Origin: Streptomyces sp. CMB-StM0423
GTDB lineage: Bacteria > Actinomycetota > Actinomycetes > Streptomycetales > Streptomycetaceae
Direction: 5' to 3'
DNA length: 64,000 bases
Assembly (NCBI RefSeq): GCF_002847285.1
Contig: NZ_CP025407.1
Coordinates: 4,186,501 to 4,250,500 of the forward strand
Made by a program: the position numbers and the translations under genes. The notes below the pieces were generated by a model that saw only the letters and a list, made by a program, of their open reading frames with translations, made no database searches and was not told where the DNA came from. Positions 33,219 to 41,683 of this stretch are shown here, piece after piece; position 1 is the stretch's first letter; the number at the start of each line of letters is the position of its first letter.

Positions 33219-34394
33219 ATGAGCACGTTGAGCCGCCGCGCCCTGGTCGCCGGGGCCTCCGCCTCCGGCCTCGCCCTGGCACTGCCCCACGCCGCCGCAG
33301 CCGCCGAACCCGCCGCCGGCACCGCCGGATCGGCACCCGCGGCCGCCGGTGCCGCCGTCGCGTACGCTGCCTTCCGCCTCGTCCGCCTCCGCCCCGGCGA
33401 CCCCGCCGTGCCCGAGGTGACGCTCCCCGACGGCTACGAGTTCGTGCCCGGCGACCGTTACCACGTCGCCAGCCGCGCCGAGTACTACTCCTTCGTCCGC
33501 GGCCCCGCCACCCCCGACGGCATCGAGGTCTCCGTCCGCTGGCCCGGCGTCACCGTCGCCGCCGTCGTCCACATGGACACCCGGCTGCGTATCAGACGCG
33601 ACCCCGCCGACCGCCACCGCTTCGCCTTCACCCTCCCCGTCACCCAGCCCTCCGCCGACGCCAACCAGCCCACCCTCCAGATCTGGAGCCACCCCGACAT
33701 ATCCCCGGGGATGTACTACAAGCTCGACCACAACGACCCCGACCGCGTCGCGGGCCCCTGGACCACCGTCGCGTGGCCCGCCAACCAGGCCCGCTCCCAG
33801 CTCCACCAACTCGTCGCCGCCCACCGCATCCTCGTCGACTCCGGCCTGAAGGCCACCGCGGCGGCGAAGGGTCACCGCTGGTTCGTCGCCGGCTTCGAGA
33901 CGAACAACACCCTGCACGCCGACAACCCGCCCCACTGGCACATCTCGTACAACTCCGGCCCCGACTTCAACTCCCCCACCCACAACACCCACTTCTGGCT
34001 CGACGCCGGGGCGAAGAACTTCTACAACGGCATGGACGTCACCGGCCTCGGCCGCCTGCGCCACTACGTCGGCGACCCGGCCCGCCTCTACGACTTCGCC
34101 GGCGACGCCAACGGCGGCCGCGGCGAACTCGTCGCGACCATGACCATCCGCGGGGACGGCGGCATCGACATCGCCCCGCCCTCGGGCCCCGGCTACGCCC
34201 TCGCCGCGGGCCGCGACGGCTCGCTGACCGAGGAGGTCACGGTCGTACGCGACGGCCGCCCCTGGCTGCGCGTCACCACCGAGGACCGCTACCGCGTCGG
34301 CATCATGACCATCCGCACCCAGGGCCTGAGCCACCCCGCGGACAACGACTTCACGCTCCTGCGCTACGACCCCCTCACCGGCGTCCTCGTCTGA
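33219..34394 (+). CDS. Secreted protein with His-rich centre, function unknown
   Basis: 391 residues. SRRALVAGASASGLALALPH is a twin-arginine-like signal peptide. The mature protein is beta-rich and has a conserved-looking cluster LHADNPPHWHISYNSG followed by PTHNTHFWLD (about residues 230-265), with several His that could bind a metal. No family recognised. GAGAGGG precedes the ATG. Converges with the next gene. Confidence 0.75.
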   Translation: MSTLSRRALVAGASASGLALALPHAAAAAEPAAGTAGSAPAAAGAAVAYAAFRLVRLRPGDPAVPEVTLPDGYEFVPGDRYHVASRAEYYSFVRGPATPDGIEVSVRWPGVTVAAVVHMDTRLRIRRDPADRHRFAFTLPVTQPSADANQPTLQIWSHPDISPGMYYKLDHNDPDRVAGPWTTVAWPANQARSQLHQLVAAHRILVDSGLKATAAAKGHRWFVAGFETNNTLHADNPPHWHISYNSGPDFNSPTHNTHFWLDAGAKNFYNGMDVTGLGRLRHYVGDPARLYDFAGDANGGRGELVATMTIRGDGGIDIAPPSGPGYALAAGRDGSLTEEVTVVRDGRPWLRVTTEDRYRVGIMTIRTQGLSHPADNDFTLLRYDPLTGVLV

Positions 34395-34453
34395 GCGGCC
34401 GGCGCCCCGCGCCCCGCAGCCGGCACCCCGACCCCCACCCCGGGTACGCGACG

Positions 34454-34843
34454 TCAGATCCCCGGCCCGTACCCGGGGTCGGGCGGCCGCCGCGGCGACC
34501 ACCACTCCGTGAGCCCCCACACCCCAAGACCCAGCGCCACCACGGCCGCCACCGCCGCCACCCACGGCCGCCCCGTCCACCGCAGCCCCAGCGCCCGGAC
34601 CCCCAGCGGCAGCAGCGCACCGCCGAGGACGACGAGCGGGAGGTCGACGTAGAGCACGCTCAGGTCGCGCGCGTGCCCCTCGAACCCGCCGCGCACGCTG
34701 TCCGCCGCCCGCGGCGCCCACGCGAGCGGCGCGAGGGCCGCCCCGAACAGCGCGAGCGCGCACCCGCCCAGCCCCACTCCCGTACCGCCGCGCACCTCCA
34801 CACCCGCGCCGTCACCGCCCACGCCGTCACCGTCTCTCTTCAC
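34454..34843 (-). CDS. Small membrane protein, function unknown
   Basis: 129 residues with three hydrophobic segments (GLGGCALALFGAALAPLAW, LSVLYVDLPLVVLGGALLPL, WVAAVAAVVALGLGVWGL) and a Pro-rich end. GTG start with only a weak purine stretch upstream. It lies alone and converges with the secreted protein gene. Confidence 0.6.
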   Translation of the reverse strand: MKRDGDGVGGDGAGVEVRGGTGVGLGGCALALFGAALAPLAWAPRAADSVRGGFEGHARDLSVLYVDLPLVVLGGALLPLGVRALGLRWTGRPWVAAVAAVVALGLGVWGLTEWWSPRRPPDPGYGPGI

Positions 34844-35052
34844 CCCACGTCACCACCCGTCTCGTCACCCTCCATCCTGCTCACGCCCCACACCACCCCC
34901 GCCGGAAACAGACGCGTCCGCCGCGCGTGAAGTTCTCCCGCCTCCCGCCCCGCACCCCCTGGCGACGCGCGTAGACATCGGGCATCATCCTGCGGTGTAC
35001 CACCTGCTCAGCAAGACCCCCACAACTCCCCCGCACCAGCAGGAGGTTCCAC

Positions 35053-35604
35053 ATGCGCGTACGTTCCGCACTCACCGCCCTCGCCCTCGTCGCCGGCGCC
35101 TCGGTGGGCCTGGCGGCCGCCCCCGCCCAGGCCGCGGCGGCGCCCGCCGCCCCCGCGGCTCCGGCCAAGGCGGCCGCACCCGCGGCACCCCTGGTCACGA
35201 AGATCACCCACGCCCAGGCCACGACGAGGTTCCGCTCCTCCGGCATCACCTGGTCGTCGTCCGGCGGCTGCTCCGACCGCAACAACCCCACCTGCACCTC
35301 CTTCGAGCAGCTCAACCTCGCCTCCGCCCAGGGCGCCCAGACGCTCAAGTCCGCGAGCGGCTGCGCCCTGAACATCACCGGCGGCACCGAGACCGGCCAC
35401 GCCGGCGGCACGTACAGCCACTGGAACGGCTACAAGCTCGACTACTCCCTCGGCACCTGCGTCAACAACTACGTCACCGGCAACTTCGCCTACATCGGCG
35501 TACGCGGCGACGGCGCCCCGATGTACAAGTCGGGCTCCGGCAACATCTACGCCCGCGAGGGCAACCACTGGGACGTCACGTACTACAACTGCGGCGGCTG
35601 CTGA
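35053..35604 (+). CDS. Secreted M15-like peptidase domain protein
   Basis: 183 residues. A Sec signal peptide (MRVRSALTALALVAGASVGL, cleavage near AQA) and an Ala/Pro linker precede a domain of about 135 residues. SHWNGYKLDY fits the His-x6-Asp zinc motif of M15 peptidases, and NHWDVTYY supplies the distal His with Asp. Five or more Cys suggest disulfides. It may cut peptidoglycan peptides, though this small branch is poorly characterised. CAGGAGG precedes the ATG. Confidence 0.7.
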   Translation: MRVRSALTALALVAGASVGLAAAPAQAAAAPAAPAAPAKAAAPAAPLVTKITHAQATTRFRSSGITWSSSGGCSDRNNPTCTSFEQLNLASAQGAQTLKSASGCALNITGGTETGHAGGTYSHWNGYKLDYSLGTCVNNYVTGNFAYIGVRGDGAPMYKSGSGNIYAREGNHWDVTYYNCGGC

Positions 35605-35631
35605 CCCGCCACAGCCCGCGACGGCCCCCCG

Positions 35632-35673
35632 CCGCGACCCTGCGGCCGCGCAACGCAGGCCGTAGGGTCGCGG
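35632..35673 (+). terminator. Long hairpin abutting the next start codon
   Basis: CCGCGACCCT (35632-35641) pairs with AGGGTCGCGG (35664-35673), with further inner pairing GCGGCC/GGCCGT. It lies 28 bp after one gene and ends one base before the ATG of the next, taking up its only SD-like AGGG. It could be a terminator or a translational attenuator. Confidence 0.55.
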
Positions 35674-35674
35674 T

Positions 35675-36568
35675 ATGCGACTGAGCACCCTGATCCTGCC
35701 CGTCCGGCGGTGGCACTCCGGCGGTCGTGCGCAATGGCAGCGGGCGGAGGAGCTTGGCTTTTCCGCCGCGTACACCTACGACCACCTGTCGTGGCGGACG
35801 TTTCGCGACGGGCCCTGGTTCGGTGCCCTGCCGACCCTGACCGCCGCCGCCTGCGCGACCTCCCGGCTGCGCCTCGGGACGCTCGTGACCTCGCCGAACT
35901 TCCGGCATCCGGTCACGCTCGCCAAGGAGTTGATCTCGCTCGACGACGTGTCGGGCGGGCGGATGGTCCTGGGGATCGGCGCGGGGGGCTCCGGGTTCGA
36001 CGCGACCGCGCTGGGGCAGCAGCCGTGGGCGGGGCGGGAGCGGACGGAGCGGTTCGGGGAGTTCGTACCGCTGCTGGACACGCTGCTGACGCAGGACACC
36101 ACGTCGTACGCGGGCACGTACTACTCGGCGCACGAGGTGCGGATGATCCCCGGGTGCGTACAGCGGCCGCGGCTGCCGTTCGCCGTGGCGGCGACCGGGC
36201 CGCGCGGCATGCGGCTGGCCGCGCGCTACGGGCAGTCGTGGGTGACGACCGGCGACCCGCAGACCTCCGCGACGGGCACCGCCGACGACTCCCTGGCCGC
36301 CATCCGCACCCAGATCGCCCGCCTCGCCGAGGCGGGGGCGGCGGTGGGTCGGGACACCGCGGCGATGGAGAAGGTGCTGCTCGCCGGCTTCACCCCGGAC
36401 CGGCCGCTGGACTCCCTCGACGCCTTCGTCGACTTCGCCGGCAGGCACGCGGCCCTCGGCTTCACCGAGATCGTGCTCCACTGGCCCATCCCGGACTCGG
36501 TCTTCGCCGCCGACGAGAGCGTCTTCGAGCGCATCGCCACGGAGGCGCCGGCCCAGTTGGGCGCCTGA
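35675..36568 (+). CDS. Luciferase-like (LLM class) flavin/F420-dependent oxidoreductase
   Basis: 297 residues. The TIM-barrel LLM family is shown by LGFSAAYTYDHLSWRTF, LRLGTLVTSPNFRHPVTLA and VSGGRMVLGIGAGGSGFD. Reduced FMN or F420 is the cofactor; the substrate is unknown. The ATG has no free ribosome binding site because the only candidate lies in a hairpin. Ends four bases from the converging serine hydrolase gene. Confidence 0.85.
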   Translation: MRLSTLILPVRRWHSGGRAQWQRAEELGFSAAYTYDHLSWRTFRDGPWFGALPTLTAAACATSRLRLGTLVTSPNFRHPVTLAKELISLDDVSGGRMVLGIGAGGSGFDATALGQQPWAGRERTERFGEFVPLLDTLLTQDTTSYAGTYYSAHEVRMIPGCVQRPRLPFAVAATGPRGMRLAARYGQSWVTTGDPQTSATGTADDSLAAIRTQIARLAEAGAAVGRDTAAMEKVLLAGFTPDRPLDSLDAFVDFAGRHAALGFTEIVLHWPIPDSVFAADESVFERIATEAPAQLGA

Positions 36569-36572
36569 TCGC

Positions 36573-37556
36573 CTACGGGGCCCGCAGCGCGTCCACCGCC
36601 AGGCGGGCCGCGGTGCCGATCACCGCGTCGGCCGCCGGGAGCGTCACCGCGGTCGCCGCCGCGCGGGTGCAGACGGCGACCGCGTAGCGGCCCCCGTCCG
36701 GGTACTCCACGACGCCGATCTCGTGCCGCAGCGTCGGCAGCGTGCCCGTCTTCCCACTGATGCGTACGTCGTCGAAGGGGAACCCGGAGGCCAGCCGGTG
36801 CCCCCACGCCTGGGTGCCCAGGGTGCGGCGCAGATCGGCGGCGTACGCGCCGGTGCACACCTCGTCGCGCCAGACGGCGGCGAGGAGGGCGGTGAGTTCG
36901 CGCGGGGTGGAGCGGTTCGTACGGGCGGGGTCGAGGGCGCGGAGGCGGGCGACGCGGGCGGGGTCGAGGAGCGCGGGGGCGCCGGCGGGGCCGGCGTCCT
37001 CGGCGAGTGCGGCGTAGAGGTCGCGTACCTTCTGCACGGCGGTGGTACGGGTCAGGCCCAGGGCGGTCATGGCGCGGTTGACGGCCTCGATGCCGACGGT
37101 GTCCCACAGCACGTCGGCGGCGGTGTTGTCGCTGACGGAGACGGCGAGGACGGCCAGGTCGCGCAGCGAGAGGCGGGCGGCGTCGCGCATGGCGCCCAGC
37201 CCGGTCGGGCCGGGAGTGCGGCCTTCGGCGGGGACGTCGACGGCGGCGGTGAGGTCGACGCGGCCGTGCTCGGCCTCGCGGTAGAGGGTGGCCAGGAGGC
37301 ACACCTTGTGCACGCTGGCGGTGCTGACCGGGGTGTCGGCGGCCACGGCGAGGCCGGCGCCGGTGTCGATGTCGCGCGCGTGGAGCTGGCCGGTGACTCC
37401 GGCCTCCGTGAACGCCTGGCGGATGCGGGACCTGGCGGTGCGGTGGGCGGCCGGCACGCGGGAGGCTGGGGGCGCGGGCGCGTCCGTGGGGCGCGGCGGA
37501 CCGGGGCGCTCCGGGGGCGGCGGCGGTTGCGCGGGAGGCGGCTCGGGCGGGGTCAC
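36573..37556 (-). CDS. Class A beta-lactamase-like serine hydrolase without signal peptide
   Basis: 327 residues from GTG 37556, which overlaps the LysR stop as GTGA. The fold motifs are present: SVHK with Ser81, SDN at 142-144, and KTG in ISGKTGTLP. However, I find no ExxLN omega-loop motif (Glu166 of class A enzymes) between SDN and KTG, and the N-terminus is a Pro-rich stretch rather than a signal peptide. It may be a DD-peptidase-like or esterase-like relative rather than a true beta-lactamase. It is the second gene after LysR in one transcript. Confidence 0.78.
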   Translation of the reverse strand: MTPPEPPPAQPPPPPERPGPPRPTDAPAPPASRVPAAHRTARSRIRQAFTEAGVTGQLHARDIDTGAGLAVAADTPVSTASVHKVCLLATLYREAEHGRVDLTAAVDVPAEGRTPGPTGLGAMRDAARLSLRDLAVLAVSVSDNTAADVLWDTVGIEAVNRAMTALGLTRTTAVQKVRDLYAALAEDAGPAGAPALLDPARVARLRALDPARTNRSTPRELTALLAAVWRDEVCTGAYAADLRRTLGTQAWGHRLASGFPFDDVRISGKTGTLPTLRHEIGVVEYPDGGRYAVAVCTRAAATAVTLPAADAVIGTAARLAVDALRAP

Positions 37557-38584
37557 AGCGGGAACTCCGATGCGGGGCGGGGGTGGACGGCCGCGGCGCG
37601 GGCGGGGCGCATGCCGGCGTGGTCGCGCATCGCCTCGTGGGCGGCCTCCGCGAAGCGGGCCACGGCCGGGTTGTGACCGTCCGCCGGCCACGCCGCGGAC
37701 GTACGCCAGCCGATCGGCTCACCGGCCAGGGGGCGCCACACCGTACCCGGACCCGCGGTGGTACGGGGCAGCAGGGCGACGGCCCCGCCGGGGGTGGCGG
37801 GTGCGTCCGGTGAGTCGGGCGGTCTGGCTGCCGGTGGGGCGGGTGCTTCGGATGTGGCGGGGGCGGCCGGGGCGGTGGAGAGGACGAGGGCGCGGGTGAA
37901 GTCGCCGCCGGACGCCTCGTGGACGGCGGCCGGGGTGCAGCCGTGCCGGGCGCAGGCGGTGAGCACCTCGTCGTACAGCGCGGGATCGTCGGCCCGCGGG
38001 GTGAGGACGAGCGCGCGCCCGCTGAGGTCGGCGGCGGTCAGCCGCCCGACCGCGGCGAGCGGGTCGGCGGCGGCGAGGAGCACGCCGAGCGGCTGGTGGA
38101 GTACGGGCCCGAAGGCGAGCCCGGGTGCGGGGCACGGATGCCGTACGACGCCCGCGTCCAGCGTGCCGGCGGCCAGTTCGCGGGCCTGCGCGGTGGTGGT
38201 CAGCTCGCGCAGCTCCAACTCGCCGCCCGGGGAGCGCTCGCGGTAGCCGGTGATGAGCGCGGCGACGGCCGCGGGGCCGAGGTGCGGCGGTACGGCCGCG
38301 CGCAGCGTACCGGCTGCACCGCTCCCGATCCGCGCCACCGCCGCCGCCAGCCGGTCCGCCGCGGCCAGCACCTGGTCGGCCTCCGCCAGCACCAGCCGGC
38401 CGGCGGGCGTCAGCGCCGTGCCCTGGCTGCCGCGGTCGAAGAGCCGCACGCCCAGCTCGCGCTCCAGCCGGCGGATGCGCTGGGACAGCGACGGCTGCGC
38501 GATGCGCAGGCGCTCGGCGGCGCGGCCGAAGTGGCGCTCCTCGGCGACCGCCCTGAAGTAGCGCAGATGCCGGAGGAGGTCCAT
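37553..38584 (-). CDS. LysR family transcriptional regulator
   Basis: 343 residues. N-terminal winged helix (LRYFRAVAEERHFGRAAERL, AQPSLSQRIRRLERELGVRL) followed by a periplasmic-binding-like effector domain; an Ala/Pro-rich insert of about 35 residues breaks the C-terminal subdomain. The ATG lacks a binding site and could be leaderless. It is coupled to the serine hydrolase gene by a 4-bp overlap and divergent from a PBP gene, a layout like ampR-type systems that sense wall damage. Confidence 0.88.
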   Translation of the reverse strand: MDLLRHLRYFRAVAEERHFGRAAERLRIAQPSLSQRIRRLERELGVRLFDRGSQGTALTPAGRLVLAEADQVLAAADRLAAAVARIGSGAAGTLRAAVPPHLGPAAVAALITGYRERSPGGELELRELTTTAQARELAAGTLDAGVVRHPCPAPGLAFGPVLHQPLGVLLAAADPLAAVGRLTAADLSGRALVLTPRADDPALYDEVLTACARHGCTPAAVHEASGGDFTRALVLSTAPAAPATSEAPAPPAARPPDSPDAPATPGGAVALLPRTTAGPGTVWRPLAGEPIGWRTSAAWPADGHNPAVARFAEAAHEAMRDHAGMRPARAAAVHPRPASEFPL

Positions 38585-38594
38585 GAACAGTGAG

Positions 38595-38612
38595 GATAGT
38601 CAGTTGCCTATC
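38595..38612. promoter_or_regulatory. Probable LysR-type binding site
   Basis: GATAG (38595-38599) and CTATC (38608-38612) form an inverted repeat with an 8-bp gap in the 87-bp divergent region between the LysR and PBP genes. ATAG-N8-CTAT is a classic LysR recognition shape. Confidence 0.55.
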
Positions 38613-38671
38613 GGATCGATGAGGGTATTGGTCTTGGACTGGGGCGCCCGGCGGCTGATCTGCTGTCCGGC

Positions 38672-40456
38672 ATGACAGGACATGGGGTGGGGTACGGGGA
38701 CGGGTCGCGAAACTCGTACGGGGACGCCGGCCGCGGCGGTGCGCACGGCGTGGATCAGTACCGGACGGACGGGTACGGGCCGGATCATCACGGGGCGGCG
38801 GACGGGTACGGCGTGGATCCGTACGGCGTCGATGCGTACGGGGCCGATCCGTACGACGGCGTGGCGGAACACCGCCCGCGCGCGCGACGGCGACGGCGGC
38901 GCGGTCCGGTGTTCGCCGCGGTGGCGGTGGTGCTGGCCGGCGGCGGGTACTGGGCGGCGACCGCCGGGCCGCTCGACGGCGGCGCCGGCGGCGGCGGGCC
39001 CGCGGACCCGGAGGCGCGGCGGACCGCGGAGCGGTTCCTCGGCGGCTGGTCGATGGGGGAGATGAAGGCTGCGGCCCGGCTGACGGACTCGCCGGCCGAG
39101 GCGGAGCGGATCCTGTCGAGCTTCACGGAGGGCCTGGAGATCGCGAAGCCGAAGCTGACGGCGGGCCGGGCCCGGGCCGACGGCGACGGCGGGGCGGAGG
39201 TGGCGTACACCGCGAAGATGCCCGTACGCGGCCTCGGCACCTGGACGTACAAGGCGACGCTGCCGCTGGTCCGCGGGGACGGCGGCGAGTGGCGGGTGCG
39301 GTGGGAGCTGGGGGTGGTGCATCCGAAGCTGACGGAGACGGAGAAGTTCCGGCTGGTCCGCGAGGAGTCGGAGCAACTTGATGCCGTCGACCGCGACGGG
39401 GGCGCCGTCTCCGCCGCCGACCACCCGTCGCTGGTGGGCGTGCTGGGGCTGGGCGGCGGGCAGCCGCAGGGCGCGGTGCAGGTCGTCGACCGGCACTCGG
39501 GGGACGTGCGGAGTACGGAGGCGCGCTTCGGGCCACCGCGGGACGCGGGGGACGGGACGCTGCGTACGACGGTCGACCCGGAACTGCAGGGCGCCGCGGA
39601 GGCGGCGATGGAGCGGCACGTCGGCGGGCGCAACGCGGGGCTCGTCGCGCTCGACATGGACAGCGGCGAGGTGCTGGCCGCGGCCAACTCCCCGGCCTCG
39701 GGCTTCAACCGGGCGTTCCAGGGCACGTACGCCCCCGGCTCGACCTGGAAGGTCGTGACGACCGCCGCGCTGCTGAACAAGGGCGCGGTCAGCCCGGAGA
39801 CCACGGTGGACTGCCCGAAGTACCTGACGGTCGGGAAGCAGTTCCACAACGTGGAGACCTCCGAGATACCGGGCGCGACCTTCCGCGAGGACTTCATCCA
39901 CTCCTGCAACACCGCCTTCGTCGCGCTGCGCGGCTCGCTCGGCAACGAGGAGATGACGGACTTCGCGGAGCAGTACTTCGGGATCGGGGAGGAGTGGAGC
40001 ACCGGGGTGCCGTCGTTCGACGGGGAGGTGCCGGTGCCGGGGGACGAGACGGAGAAGGCGGCGTCGCTCTTCGGGCAGGGGCGGCTGCGGGCGAACCCGC
40101 TGGTGATGGCGTCGGTCACGGCGACGGCGGCGACGGGGACGTTCCGGCAGCCGGTGATCGTGGCGGGGCAGGAGCCGTCGGCTTCGGCCGAGGAACTGCC
40201 GGAGGGGGTCGTGGAGCAGTTGCGGGCGCTGATGGCGGACACGGTGACGGAGGGCAGCGCGCAGGTGCTGGCGGGGCTGCCGGGGGACGTGGGGGCGAAG
40301 ACGGGGACGGCGGAGGTGACGGCGACGGGGCCGAACAACGGGTGGCTGGTGGCGTACCGCGACGGGGTGGCGGTGGCGTGCGTGGTGGAGGACGCGGAGA
40401 GCGGGTCGGGGGACGCGGGGCCGGTGGTGCGGGACGTGCTGGAGGCGGTGGGGTGA
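38672..40456 (+). CDS. Class B-like penicillin-binding protein with MecA_N-type domain
   Basis: 594 residues. A Tyr/Gly/Asp-rich cytoplasmic tail with YGVDPYGVDAYGADPY repeats (about residues 30-65) and an Arg-rich stop precede one membrane segment (about 78-95). Residues 115-225 fit an NTF2-like MecA_N domain (RRTAERFLGGWSMGEMKAAA). The transpeptidase domain has STWK with Ser357, SCN for SxN, and KTG in GAKTGTAE. It cross-links peptidoglycan. The start has no good binding site; GTG at 38687 is an alternative. Divergent from LysR, which may control it. Confidence 0.9.
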   Translation: MTGHGVGYGDGSRNSYGDAGRGGAHGVDQYRTDGYGPDHHGAADGYGVDPYGVDAYGADPYDGVAEHRPRARRRRRRGPVFAAVAVVLAGGGYWAATAGPLDGGAGGGGPADPEARRTAERFLGGWSMGEMKAAARLTDSPAEAERILSSFTEGLEIAKPKLTAGRARADGDGGAEVAYTAKMPVRGLGTWTYKATLPLVRGDGGEWRVRWELGVVHPKLTETEKFRLVREESEQLDAVDRDGGAVSAADHPSLVGVLGLGGGQPQGAVQVVDRHSGDVRSTEARFGPPRDAGDGTLRTTVDPELQGAAEAAMERHVGGRNAGLVALDMDSGEVLAAANSPASGFNRAFQGTYAPGSTWKVVTTAALLNKGAVSPETTVDCPKYLTVGKQFHNVETSEIPGATFREDFIHSCNTAFVALRGSLGNEEMTDFAEQYFGIGEEWSTGVPSFDGEVPVPGDETEKAASLFGQGRLRANPLVMASVTATAATGTFRQPVIVAGQEPSASAEELPEGVVEQLRALMADTVTEGSAQVLAGLPGDVGAKTGTAEVTATGPNNGWLVAYRDGVAVACVVEDAESGSGDAGPVVRDVLEAVG

Positions 40457-40588
40457 GGGGTGTTGCGCGGGTGCTGCGCGGGGTGTTGCGCCGGCGGGGC
40501 GGGTGGTCGTAGTTCGTGATCCGTGGCGGGGGTGGCGGCTGTCCGTACGCCTGTACGGTCCTCGCGGGCCGTACGCGATGATGGCCGG

Positions 40589-41452
40589 GTGACCGATGCC
40601 GCTGCCTCCACCTCCCCCGCCTCCTCCGCTTTCCGTCCCCCGCCCCGTCCGCGGCTCATCGCCACGGACCTCGACGGGACCCTGCTGCGGAACGACCAGA
40701 CCGTCTCCGACCGCACGGTCGCCGCGCTGGCCGCGGCGGAGGAGGCGGGGCTGGCGGTGGTGTTCGTCACGGGGCGGCCGGCGCGGTGGATGGGCGTGGT
40801 CGCGGAGCACGTGCACGGGCACGGGATGGCGATCTGCGCCAACGGCGCCGCGGTGGTCGACCTGCACCGCGGGCTCGAACTGGCGGAGGTCTGCCCGCTG
40901 CCGCTGGCCGACGCGGTGGCGGTCGTCGGGGTGCTGCGGACGATCGCGCCGGGTACGGCGTTCGCGGTGGAGTACACGGGCGGCTTCGGCCGCGAGCCGG
41001 ACTATCCGCTGCACCGGGGGTCGGGGCCGATAGCGCCGGTGGAGAGGCTGCTGGCGGAGGACGGGGAGCGGGCGGGAGACCCGCTGCTGAAGCTGCTGGC
41101 GTACCACCCGAGCCTCGGCGCGGACGAGTTCCTGCACGCGGCGCGGGCGGGGGCGGCGGGGCACGGGGAGTTCACCCGGTCGACGTCGAGCGCGCTGCTG
41201 GAGGTGAGCGGGCTGGGCGTGAGCAAGGCGAGCACGCTGGAGCGCTACTGCGAGGCGCGGGGGATCGGGGCGGCGGAGGTCGTGGCCTTCGGCGACATGC
41301 CGAACGACATCGAGATGCTGACGTGGGCGGGCAGGTCGTACGCGATGGCCAACGCCCACCCCGAGGTCCTGGCGGCGACGACGAACCGCACGGCGGCGAA
41401 CGAGGACGACGGGGTGGCGCTGGTCATCGAGCAGTTGCTGCACGGGTGGTGA
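40589..41452 (+). CDS. HAD superfamily phosphatase (Cof type)
   Basis: 287 residues. Motif I DLDGTLL, motif II VFVTGRP, motif III Lys in GVSKASTLERYC, and motif IV GDMPNDIEML are all visible, with a type IIB cap between II and III. Cof proteins dephosphorylate sugar phosphates or cofactors such as HMP-PP. GTG at 40589 is preferred over earlier codons because the conserved fold begins shortly after it. A repeat array starts a few bases after its stop. Confidence 0.87.
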   Translation: MTDAAASTSPASSAFRPPPRPRLIATDLDGTLLRNDQTVSDRTVAALAAAEEAGLAVVFVTGRPARWMGVVAEHVHGHGMAICANGAAVVDLHRGLELAEVCPLPLADAVAVVGVLRTIAPGTAFAVEYTGGFGREPDYPLHRGSGPIAPVERLLAEDGERAGDPLLKLLAYHPSLGADEFLHAARAGAAGHGEFTRSTSSALLEVSGLGVSKASTLERYCEARGIGAAEVVAFGDMPNDIEMLTWAGRSYAMANAHPEVLAATTNRTAANEDDGVALVIEQLLHGW

Positions 41453-41456
41453 GGGG

Positions 41457-41678
41457 GAGCACCGCTCCGGACCGAGAGCGGTGCTCCGCCGCGAGAGCGG
41501 GCGCGGGGCGGCGCTCCGTACCGTGATCAGTGCACTCGTACGTGATCAGTGCTCTGGTATGTGATCAGTGCTCTGGTACGTGAGCGGCGATCTCCACCGC
41601 GAGCACCTGCCCCGACCGCCGCTCCACACCGAGACCGGTGCTCTCCTACGTGATCAGTGCTCCGAAACCGGAGCACCC
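41457..41678. repeat. 19-bp tandem palindromic repeat array A
   Basis: Imperfect palindromes of the type GAGCGGTGCTC / GATCAGTGCTC recur with centres at 41462, 41481, (41500), 41511, 41530, 41549, 41568, 41587, 41606, 41619, 41638, 41657 and 41675, almost all 19 bp apart. GTGATCAGTGCTCTGGTAC is nearly exact three times from 41523. Some units are in reverse orientation (GAGCACCGCTC). The array fills the space between the HAD stop and the kinase stop. No spacers, so not CRISPR. Confidence 0.85.
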
Positions 41679-41683
41679 GCCCC

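Noticed and set aside
41457..41678. Array considered as an iteron replication origin
   Set aside because: Period fits iterons, but there is no Rep gene or AT-rich region, and one array lies inside a coding sequence.
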